Shown piece after piece: positions 20,601-32,600 of a DNA stretch of 64,000 nucleotides. The translations under genes and the position numbers were made by a program. Origin of the DNA: Clytia hemisphaerica (taxonomy: Eukaryota; Cnidaria; Hydrozoa; Leptothecata; Clytiidae); contig CACVBU010000194.1 in NCBI GenBank assembly GCA_902728285.1, positions 372,001-436,000 of the forward strand. The letters run 5' to 3'. The notes under the pieces were generated by a model. That model did not search any database, was not told the DNA's origin, and was given only the letters and a program-made list of their open reading frames with translations. How positions within the stretch are numbered: position 1 is the stretch's first letter; every line of letters starts with the position of its first letter.

Positions 20601-23600
20601 CGTTTATAGCCGATTTCCTTACCTAACTCGAGATATTTATTAGCCGATCACTAAGTGAATACGTGCCATGCGGGAAGTATCAGAGCCTTTTAGGAGATTA
20701 ACGTAACATACACTTAGCCTCCAATAAAAGAGTTTTGATCAACCACTTGCCCTCTTTTTCATTTTAGCTGCTGTTTTATTCCAACGTACATCTGGTCAAC
20801 CTGTACAAACGTGCATCAAAACATGCAATGATTACATGGTCACCATCAACCCTTTGCTCACTGTCAGGTACATTGATTTTAAAGTGGCTTTTACACAAAC
20901 GCAAGATTGAAAGTAAGACCCATCGCCAGATTTCAAAAGATAAGAAAGTAAAGTAAAGAATATGTGACCCAGAAAAAAGTATAACGGTTTGAAGGGTACA
21001 GCTATGTCCGAAATGATTTGAATTTTTACTAAATTATTTTTTCCATTGTATAGAGGAAAGGCAAACTTAAAATTTGGTTCAGTGGTTGTCAAATTATAAG
21101 CTTTTGAAGTCAAAATTCACTTTTGAAAAATGTCAAAAATCATCTTGAAAATGGGGTATCAAATTTTAATCAATTAAACACAAATAAAAAGTTAATTTAT
21201 TAATTTCTTTTATTAAATCAACAAGATTTGGGAATGTGAACAACAAGGATAGAATATTTTTCTTTCTTCTTTTGGTTTGAATGTTTGAACCATACAGCAC
21301 CATAACAAAGCATTCTCAATGTTCAAGCTTAGATTAACGACATTAATAAATCTTTTTAACGACTTTTAAGTCATTATTCTAAGCTTGAAAGCTTGAACAT
21401 TGATATGGTGTTGTATGGTTCATTCAATTTGATACCCTGTTTTTGATGATTTTTGACATTTTTCAAAAGTGAATTTTGACTTCAAAAGCTTTTAACTTGA
21501 GAACCACTGAATAAGATTTAAAGACAATACGTTGTTTACGCCGTCTCTCATTACTTTGTGATTAGACCACTTCTCACGGAACCACCTATACCAATCGAAA
21601 GCTAAAAAAACGATCGATAAGACTTTTAAGTGGATATAGTTGGGAAATTCGAGTAAATCGACTGGGAATGACGTCAAAACGTAATTTTGACGTTAATTTT
21701 CTCGAGATAGGTTGAGAAATCGACAATATCAACTTGAAAGTCCTCTATATCGTTTTTTTAGAGCTTTCGATCGGTATAAGTCGTTTTCGGTTGAAATTTC
21801 GTCAAATTTTTGGGGTTAAGGGATTTTGCCTGTGACGTCAGTTTCAGAGTCCTAAAAAGTTTTTCTAGGCCTTAGAAAAGAACCCCTCGTGAAAAACTCT
21901 TAAAATACTTCATTCTTTGAAATGGACCAGGTTTGGTTGCGTAGTATAAAATATGTTACGGGTCCTAAAGGTTTGCTTCCTACTAAAAGTATTATAAATT
22001 TTTTATGGTCAGAAGGATTAGTTAATTTTTGAAACCGTCGACCTCTGGTTTATACTCTAGAGGCTGAGTTAGGTCCCGTATGCGCATCGGCGTATAGTCA
22101 TTTTTTCTTTTGATCATGAAAGTATAGTCCTTGAAGAGTCAGAAAACGTGTGTGGCGTTATTTGGATCAGGCTCAATTTTCCATAATGGCGGATTTTAGA
22201 TTTTCAACCCTTTTTAGCCCTCTTGCTTGAAAAACTTAGAAAACGTAAGTACTTCGTATCTCTTGATAACGAAATTTTCTGACCATGGTTCTGACCTTTT
22301 TCTTAATCAGCATAAAATTTCTGATCGATTGGTATATAATATGCAGGGTTTTAAGCTCAAAAAATATTTTTCTTAGCCTAGCAGAGCCTAAGAATATTTT
22401 GAATCCGCCATTATGGATTTCGAAATTCATGTAGAAAAAAAACTTTTCCTGAATTTTATTATTTGAACGGTAGGCAAGACCCTCCGAAAATTTCAAGTAA
22501 ATCAAGTAAGCCAATCAAATGTTACAGCCACGCAATTCTGGAACCAAAAGTAGTCATTTCAAAAAATCAAAATCGAAAGTGCTTCATATCTCCAGATAAC
22601 GAAATTTTCAGACCATGATTCTGACCTTTTTCTTAATCAGCATAAAATTTTTGATCGATTGGTATATAATATGTCTATGTTTAAAGTCAAAAAAGAGGGC
22701 TAAAAAGGGTTGAAAATCTAAAATCCGCCATTATGGAAATTTGAGCCTGATCCAAATAACGCCACACACGTTTTCTGACTCTTCAAGGACTATACTTTCA
22801 TGATCAAAAGAAAAAATGACTATACGCCGATGCGCATACGGGACTTAAGTCAGCCCCTAGAGTATTAGATGGTTGTTTCAAATGCAGGTTTGAAAAGGTT
22901 TTCCAGATAGGAATGTTGTCTGTCTGAATCCTTGGAAAACGCCATATGCATTACTCAGTGCTTGGGCGCCAAATTCTTTTTTCCAGATTATTGTGTTACG
23001 TTACCAGAAAATCATTTTTGGACACTTCTAACGGTAGCGAGTTTTTTGCTAGTACCTGTAGCTAGTACACTATTTAGAGTTGAAAATATTACTTGAAAAT
23101 ATACCTAATATCCCGCATCATTTCAGATTTCCCATTGTTTTAAATTGACGTTTAGAGAGGCTCTTTTACTCAATCTAGAGGGTATAAAATCCAAAAGATC
23201 CGGGCCGTCGAGCCCAACAATGGTGGGCCCTCCTTATATATTAAACTTATGGCCCCCCTAAAGCGAATTTTGTATGTATAGCACTTTCACTGTCATAGTT
23301 TAACAGAAGATGTTTTTCATCTTTCCAGTCAATTGAAGGTCGCTGTTGAAACAGGAATTACAACGATCCCCATCCCTCTTGATGCCAACAATGTGTTTAG
23401 TTTGGATGGTCATTTAAATGAAGCAACCTCCAATGTTGTTCATATTTACGATGTGAGACCAGTCGTTGGTGAAGTCAAACTTTCCAGCCTTTTTGTGGCT
23501 TACCAAGCCAAGCTTGCACTATCTCCAATTGAATTCTCGAACCAAACAATTTCACCAGTGAATGGAACCTACGCTGTAAGTCATATCTAATTCTATTCCA

Positions 23601-26600
23601 TAAAGAATTCGCACATTTTGATACTTTTCCCTTGAAAGAAAGAAAAACAAAATGAAAGTAACACTCACATCTCTGACATTTCTTTTGACGTTTTTTGACT
23701 CTTAAACACGACTAGGACCTAAGCTAGTCGCCTTGCAAAGCAAAGCATTGTTTGTAAAAGCTTGAAATTAAGAAATCAAAACACAAGTTGAATGTTTGAA
23801 AAAAACCTCCCTGTAGCAGTCTCAATCCTTTGCGCCAGGGTTATTAGTCAGACCCTGGAAAACGGCGAAGACCTTGAAATTATATTCGTCATAAATATTT
23901 TAGGGAAGATCTGGGAAACTCGGTGATTTGTTTTCTTTCAAATCGTTAAAATGTCTCTCCTTTCTTCAACAAAATTTCTGTAAGTATTCAATGAAAATGA
24001 TCCTTATTCTGCTGAAAGACTTCTCAGGGTACAGCAAACATCTCCGCCACTGCTTACTCCACCCGAATTTATCACGCCACTCCTAAACTATTCCCTTTTT
24101 AGTGATCTTGTGTAGACGATAGGATCGTCTAGGTACAGACAAACTAGTACGGCAAAATTGGCATAAAGGCATCGTTTTTCAAACCTTCTTTGTTCTCATA
24201 GTTTAAATGGAGTTTGACAGAGGGATACGAGTTCGACATGAATTTCAAGATCTCTGATAACCTGACAGTGGAGCATTCTTTTCCTGCACCTGGAGACTTC
24301 TTAGTGGCGGTTATACAAGTACCTCAGGCCGATGTTGATTTGGGTAAGTTCAGAGAATATTTTCCTTTACCACTATTTGTATTTAATCGCGGATATCTCT
24401 GATAAGCATCCCTTTCTTAGGGATGCTTATCAGAGATATCCGCCTTACCGCCTTCTTCAACTTACAACATCTTTTATACTGCATTAACAGATTTCATAAT
24501 TTTTCATGTTTTTCACTGACATTGAACAGATTTCATAATTTTTCATGTTTTTCACCGACATTGAACATGTTTCATAATTTTTCAGGTTTTTCACCGACAT
24601 TGAATCAATTTAATAATTTTTCAGGTTTTTTACCGATATTGAATCGATTTAATATTTTTTTAGGTTTTTCGCCGAGCGATATTGAATCAATTTCTCAAAT
24701 TTTTAGGTTTTCCACCGACATTGACGTTGACAGGGAAGGGCCGATACAAAGAGGAAGCCGTCTTCAACGTGATCGAAGATGTTCCAACCACGCCACCTGG
24801 TAAGCTTCTATTTCCCTAATCATGGGAGTCTAATTTTACTACTGTTTTCTCCCACAGACATCTTGTTTTGAAGTTCTACTTTATCATAAATAGGAATAAA
24901 GATGTTATTGAAAGTTACTTTTAAGTATTTTTTGATTAATTATTTTTCCTTTTCTTTCTTTTTCAGTTCCTGGACCAGTAAGTATTCTTTCGGCAATTTT
25001 ATTTTCTGATACATGGATAGAAGCCAGATAACTTTTCCATGTTAAGGTTGTTAATATCACGATAATGTCAATGATGTTAGTGTCACCTGATACTTGCTGT
25101 AGGGGTGAGATCATTCCCTTTCAACAACAACCCGGCCTTTAAAAATAAATCATGTAACAAGTCATGAATGTCAATTGCTTTTTTCTTGAAGTATTTCCAT
25201 GACAACCCATCTCCATAACAACTCACGTTATCAAGAAGTTTTATCAAATCTGCAATTAGTTCATAAGACCACGATTTCAGATCTTTACAAGTGAATTCTT
25301 TACGAAAAGATCTACAATCTTCCCGCCTAAACATCAATCAGTCAACACGACATTTTTCTTCCAGATATTGACAGTAGATATACGACACATTAACTATCAC
25401 TCTCCAACGGTCAAAATTTTCTTCAAACGAGTAGAAAACGTGTCCGAGTTTGACCTGACCGTTATCGAGTTGAACAACTCCACTTTAAGTGCTGTTAACA
25501 TAACATTCGTCGGTCGCTACAATCGCAGTCTGATAAGTGACAAGTTGGAATTCGAAATTTCAAATTACCAATTTCAGTCTCAAGCCAAACATTATAATAT
25601 AAGTCTCAATTTTTATAACGGTACATCCACACTGAACAAGATCATTCAAACAGTTTTGATGACCGTTGAAATGACGAGAACGAATGAAGGGAAATTGAAG
25701 TTTTGGATGGTTTTTCATGCACTGTATCCTCTTGAAGAATATCAATATTCTTGGTGGATAACAAAGAACACTGAGGCAATGATTGGTAATTCATTAAGTA
25801 TAATTTATGAAGATATTTGCGAACATTATCAAGCATCCTTGAAACATCCTAAACTGACGCAATCAAAGTTCACTTTTAAATACGAGGGTTGCCCGAAGAC
25901 TCACATCATTAATGACATCATATTTAAACTGACCAGTTCTGTCAACCTTGAACTTACAATTAATTACGTCGTTCGGATTCCGATAAAGTATTATCAAGGC
26001 CGGCTGAAATGTTTACGTCTAGAGCCAGGCGATGGATCACGATACGGTTTCTCAGTTGACGGAGAGAAGATCTGTTCTGAAATAATGGGACATTTGGGAA
26101 AATGGATTAATTTCTCTTTGGATAATGAAGAGTATGTTGCCAACTTCAGCCATACTTTTAAAGTAAGCCATTGTTCTTTCTTTTGTGCTGTCCAAGGATG
26201 TCTTCTTAAGAAAATTTCTGTTGTTTTTTTTCAAAAGCTGCCGAGTAAACATTACTTTAACTTTTAATTAAATTGAGATTCGCGAGATTTAATGCGAGCC
26301 AAAAAATCGCGAAGTTTTTGGATTGGGTTAAAATGCAAAAGATTATATTTCAACCAAATATCAGAAAAGATACTGCGAATAGACTCAAAAGTACCTATTT
26401 TCAAGAGTGAATATGTTATCAATTTAGTTAATATGAGTGGTGCATATGAAACCCCGATCGACAACTGTGTCCCTGAATCAAATGAAATCGATTCTTAAAC
26501 CTTTCAGAAGTATGAATTTATTTACACTATTTATCTTACAGAGCCAGATGGATGGACAATATGCTCATAGCTTTCTGCATGTTGAAGACACGCCATTTGG

Positions 26601-29600
26601 CTCACAACACAAGTCGCTGACCATCCTTCTTAACGAGAAAGAGAAAGAAATAGATAAGCCGGATAATGCGACGTGTCAACCACCTGTCGTTCAACTGCTA
26701 GGTAGATCAGTTTGAGTGAACCTTTCCAAAATAATACTGTAAAATCCGTATGCTTCGAAATATTTTTCAGGACCTTCGTCAAATCATAGTCGTTATAAAA
26801 AAACCCTGGTCTGGTAATGTATTGTTTTAGTTTGGTTTTTTGTTCAATTTTTGCTTTTTTGTTCAATTTTTGCTTTGTTGTAAATAAAAGGCAAGTTACG
26901 ATTTGCATACTTTTTTATGACGTTACCATTTTTGACTCTTGGGATTGGTTGGTTTATTTCGTAAGTCACATGATCAAAAACTATGCAAAACAAATCAATG
27001 TAAGGTACAAAACCTCGAACGGTAATTCATAGAAAGAAACAAAAGCCTTCCAGACCGGGTGATTTATAATGACTATGGTCAAACCTACGCAAATTTAGCA
27101 TAGTCCTGTTACAGTAGAGTTTCGTTAATTCGAACCTCTTTAAATCGAATGTCTCCTTAAATCGAACAAGTTTTTTCGTCTCTCCAGCTAACAAAACCTT
27201 ATAACTAATCATTGATAACAAACATCACGGCATCTGTGTCGAGCAGACTTCCCCGTTTCACAATTGTTCACACACCTCTCATTTCTCAACCCTCAGGACT
27301 GGGTACTAATCTCTCATCAAGCATGACTGAGTTTCACCGCAGTCATTTCGTCACTCTACAAATACTTCAAACTATTAATTGTCAAGATTCGAAAGTCACC
27401 AAAACATCATGGCAGATATTCACCAATAATTCGCAAACTGGAAACTTTGACCAGCCTTTCAATACAAAGGAAGCTCGTTCAGATGGCCTAGACTTTCTTC
27501 TCGGCAAAAACAGTCTTCCGTACGGAGTGTACAAGATTTGTGCTACCACGGAGATGGCGATTGATCTAAGTATCTTTGGCGAGGCTTGTGGTTTCTTAAG
27601 AATTACGCCCACACCTCTGATGGCGGAAATATCGGGCGGTGTAGAAACGATAGTATCGGTCGAAGACGATGTAAGGAACAGTTATTTTGTTACATCTAGA
27701 TGCAGTTTATCCGGCCTATTCTGTCAAAATGATAATGAGATTAAAAAGCAAATCAAAACCATCCTCTTGTATGAGTAACTGAAAGGAATAGCCTCAGATG
27801 ACTAACTTACATTTTTTGTTCATTCTTGAACCTTCTTGTATGCCAATGAGTTCAGAAAGTCGAGTTCCGATAGTCTAAAGTCAATGTGATGCTTTCTATT
27901 ATGGTCAATACAACTCGACTTCTTTCGATTTTTTCGATGCAAAGATTTGAGCTTTCCATCTATCTTCTGCCATCTCTAACGCGGCAGAAAATTGGCCGTC
28001 TAAATATTCGGTCGTATCGTCCCCTAGTTTCCTGCTTGGTCACTCCTCCGGAAATTTCAGACTGCCAGGCTATCAAATCACCCCCTCTTAAAAATTTAAG
28101 AATTTCTGTTAAAAATGACGCCTTTTTAAAACCTCCTCTGAATTTCAACTTTTCCTTTGCCCCCCCCCCCCTCTGACAGTTTATTGTAACAGAATGGTCC
28201 CTAGCAGAAGGGAGAGAGAAAATATGCATCCATTAAATCAACCATTTTTGTTTCAGTATGTAATGGATGCAAGTGGTTCGAACGATCCAGATACAGAGCA
28301 CCAAACACATTTACACTTCATTTTCCTGTGTGGTTCACACCGGGTTACCACTCAAACTGTAGAAGATATCACCAAGCTACCTCTTGTACAGTTCAATACA
28401 TCTCATGTAGGAAACAGCTCTACAACAGACAATTCTACGGTATACCACCCTTTTGAATTCGACTTTATTTTCTTAAATATTTTCTCGCAATCGAACCGCT
28501 TAACAGATTGGTTTCGTGGGAACTAATTGGTGATCTTTAACATCCTAACGTTATCTAAGCTAATTCTAATGAGCTAGAATGAGAAAAATCTTCTTTATGA
28601 AATTGCTGATTGTAAATTTTTTTTCAATTTCAGAGTGGCTGTTTTGGCTCAGAATTGAGACGCTTTTCAAACCAAACGAATACTTCTTCTTTTACGTTAC
28701 CCAGTGAATATCTGCTACCGAATCTGACGTAAGTCTCTCAAATGACGTAATTCTTATCTCGTTTGTTCCACTCTGTCTTGAAATAGTATTTTTCTAGAAC
28801 TTTTCTTGTGTAAGCATTGGACCCTCTGTTGAAGAGGTCCATTTCCGCTAAGAGGAGGGGGCGGTGAAGTTTAATATTTGGCGGAATTCCATAGGAATAT
28901 ACGAAAAAACTGGAATTCCATCGGGATAACATTTTAAATTCTAAAAAAAAGTCAGAATTCCGTGGGGTTTAAACCTACGAATTGCCTGGAATTCCAGATT
29001 ACACCATTCCAAGCAACAAAGTGTTAGACCTCCACATGGTTTACGGTTTTCTAAAAAATCCCATTTCTAAATCTAACCAAAATTAAGTAGTTACCATTAT
29101 CCATTTTTCTCACCCTCTCACATTGGCAACACTAGGTTGAACATTTCAGTTTTGGTGTACACTTTGGAACCATCAATACGTTCTGCATGGTACAACCAAA
29201 CGGTTAGATTTGTGGCCGGCAACCCACCGCAACTCAAAATGTAGGTTGACTGAACTAAAATGATGTATTTTGAAAACCTTTCTCTTCAACCCCGTTTCCC
29301 AATATTGAGTTTACGCTATGAAATTTCAATTTTTCGTCATTTTTCGACCATTTTCGTCAATCTTTCTGTCCTTGCATAACGGAAACAGAATAATTCACTC
29401 ATTGCATCGAATTTCTCTTTGCCAAGGGTTGAAGACCTTTCTTTTTTATGATGCCTGTAACGCCATGTATTAGTCAGCTGTTGGCATTGTGGAACTTGGA
29501 ATTTCATTGAGAGTCCACCAATCATCAGTAAATCTTTTTTTCTTTTAGCGAGAAGAATTCGAACAAAATGTCTATGGTTAGTGTGAGTGAGGTTCACTCC

Positions 29601-32600
29601 TTAGAAGGTCAATGTATCTCTGGATGCAATGCATCGTTAACTTACCAATGGTACCTCAAAGTCCTGTCCGAAACTGGTTACTATGTCCAAATTGACGAAT
29701 CAGTTCTGCTGACAATGGTGACAACGCCGCTGTCTAGTTTTTTCTACAGCGCACGCGCGAACGCTTATCAAGGTGACACGTGGTATATGCTCTTTTTCAG
29801 GGCATATCGAAGTGAACATGTCTTTGGAGAAACTTCAATGAAATTCTTCGTCAACAACGCCCCTGAAAATGGTATGATTCTTGTTTTTAACATTTGTTTG
29901 GTCAAGAGACCAAAAAGCCCAATATTTCAAATTTCTAATTCCTAAGGAAAACAACAGAAATCTAATAAACAAATAACAGGGGGTTTCAAAGGGGACCCGA
30001 TTTCGCCATTCCGTCAAATTCTTATCCAATTTCGGTCGTTGATTTTTTTCTAAATTCTGTTTCCCCGGACAAAAGTAGCCTGATTTTCCGTCTTCGACAG
30101 TGAACCTAAATTCTGCAAATCCGTATAAAATTTTGTAGAATTCCGCCATTTCGTAAGGAAAAAGAGCAGATTCTGTTCGTCCGCCGACCTTGAACCCCCT
30201 CCCCAAAATCCATTTAACTGTGTGCATCAAGTTTGTTTCTTAGAGATCTCTGGTAAACAGAATTTCTTTGATTAATGAATTGAGTAAGAAAGTCACAGTC
30301 GGTGTTATCTAAAACTTTTCGTGGTAGGTTTTTGCAGCATCGCACCAAAAGTGGGCACCTTCATGGTCGATTTCTTCAACCTATCGTGTCATGGTTGGCA
30401 AGATCTCCACAGTCCATTATCGTATCGTTTTTACACGAAGATGGAAAATGTACTGAGTGAGATCTACCAGGGATGGCTCTCTAACGTCTCCAAACAACTT
30501 GCGTTGAAAACCGGAGGAGATATGTCGGATAGTGAAAATATGGAGCAAACCATTTATTTTGAAATCATAGACGGTGTAGGAGCAAGAACGATTGTCAACG
30601 ATACAGTGCAGGTATATGCTTTTTTTTATAAGAACGACCCTTCGGATGTTCTTAGCTCTTTGAGTTTCAAGCCAAATGCTCTTAAAATTGTCACTTTTTT
30701 GTATTTGTAGGTAGTTTTGTTCAAATTCTTAAAAAAAATTTTGGCCATCGCCGAAGCCTTATTGTTCTTACATAGTTTGTTATTATAAAAAAAATGTGCA
30801 TAGCATCGGTAGTACATAACTTTGTGTTTCCAGGACTCATTCGACACTCGCCAGATAAAGTAAAACTAAATACTAATCTAAATAATGTAGATATCCAGAA
30901 GTTTGTTCATACATTTTTTGTAATATCTTTTAATTTTCTAACAAAATTAATTTTGATATCCATTTTGAGAATTTCGTTTCAACAAAGATAGTTGCCATTC
31001 AAGATATCATAATCGCAAACCATATTTCTAATGTTTTGCATTTCATCATTAACTTCAACAGGTGAACTTGCCACCGGACATCGACAGCGTGGTGAATGAA
31101 GTTTCGGACACTTTGACTGGTGAAAATTCTCCTCTCGATGTTCTCTCACAAAGTGGTGATTATCTGGAGTTATCGAGGCAAGTTCAAATCTACGGCTCAT
31201 TGTTCAACGCACCACGTGATAAAGACCAAAACAATGATACGCAAAAGGGTGCTAGGGTCCAGGTAGGTGTTGATTTTATTTAGTTGGCTTATACTAAGCA
31301 TGGCTAAACATAAAATTTCATCCTTCTTAGCTTTTTATTTTTTTACGAGGTAATGAGCTTTTTTTTTTAAGTATCAGATATGGAAACTTTCCTTTTATAC
31401 CATCAACGAAGAATCGAACTATTGTTTGTCAAACTATAACTTATTGAGAATAAAAACTTTACTTTAGCCAGTGAGATTATAATGGTTTTTCGCTTTCCTA
31501 TTTTACCTTTTTTAGCTGCGGTCATTATTATACGACAAAGTTTCCAGCATCAAAATGAAATCAACGAAAGACATCAACCTCATTGCTGGCCCATGTGGTG
31601 AAGTCTTACAAAACCCGGACGAAATTTCGGACAACACCCGCAAAAAAGTTCAGAGCAAGGTGGACGAAATGTTGGGCGTTTTGGAATCCGATGAACAAGC
31701 GCCAAGAAGTGTGGTTTTGGGTGCGCTACCAGGTGTTCTAAGCATGACCAATAAAGTGGCGGAGAGCGCGGCCAATTTGGTGTCCGTCGAACGTGAAGTG
31801 GATGGAAAAGTTGATGAAGTGGTCAAAAAACAAAATTTGGATAACGTAAGTGACGTGATTATACAAAATTTATACTCCACTCAAGTGGGAGCTGTATTTT
31901 TTTTACCTGGGCCAAAGACTCAACAGTGAATTAATGTATTCGAGATGTAGCTAAAGTCACCATCTACTTTTCTTGGCGACGGTAAAAACACCTAAATACC
32001 ATTGTCTTTTTAGGTGAGCAAAGGTGATTTAGAGTCGTACATCAACTATCGACTTTGTTTTGCGTCGACTTTACTTACCGTTGGCCTCGATATCCCCCGA
32101 TACATAAGCCCGCTAACCAATTTTCTGCCACCCGTTTAGAAATACATTATGATATTTTTGCAGTTGATTATCCATAACTCGAGCACGCGCTAAGATTTGT
32201 TTGACTTGAATATCTTAAGTTATGTACTAAGGTTTGAAAGACATTGTTAACTGAAGTGATCATAAAACTTGTTCGAGTTATAGCGGTTCGACTTAAAGAG
32301 ACAGCACTGTAAAATGAATAATCTACCCTTTCATATATATGGTTTTTTCTTTATAAGCATTGCGCTTATAAGCATAACTAGGCTCATATATGGCAAAAAT
32401 TTAAGCATATGCTAAACATTACCTTGAGCCTTCATACTCAGAGTTTGTTTCTTTTTGACTGGAATTTTACGGATTTTCTAAATTTCTCTAAAATTTTGCT
32501 TAGGATAAGCATCCCTCAAAGCATTTTTCAGCTTTGTAAATCTCTCGATCGAAGCATTTCCGAGCCAGCTTTTGGATTTTTGTATGCTTATAAAAAAAAA

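Noticed and set aside
29151..29240. Acceptor at 29150 for polycystin exon 19
   Set aside because: This stronger-looking TTTCAG gives an in-frame TAG; the AG at 29134-29135 keeps the REJ frame open.
32014..32140. Extra polycystin exon between exons 23 and 24
   Set aside because: It has a good acceptor but ends in TAG, is part of repeat R1, and exons 23 and 24 already join in phase 0.
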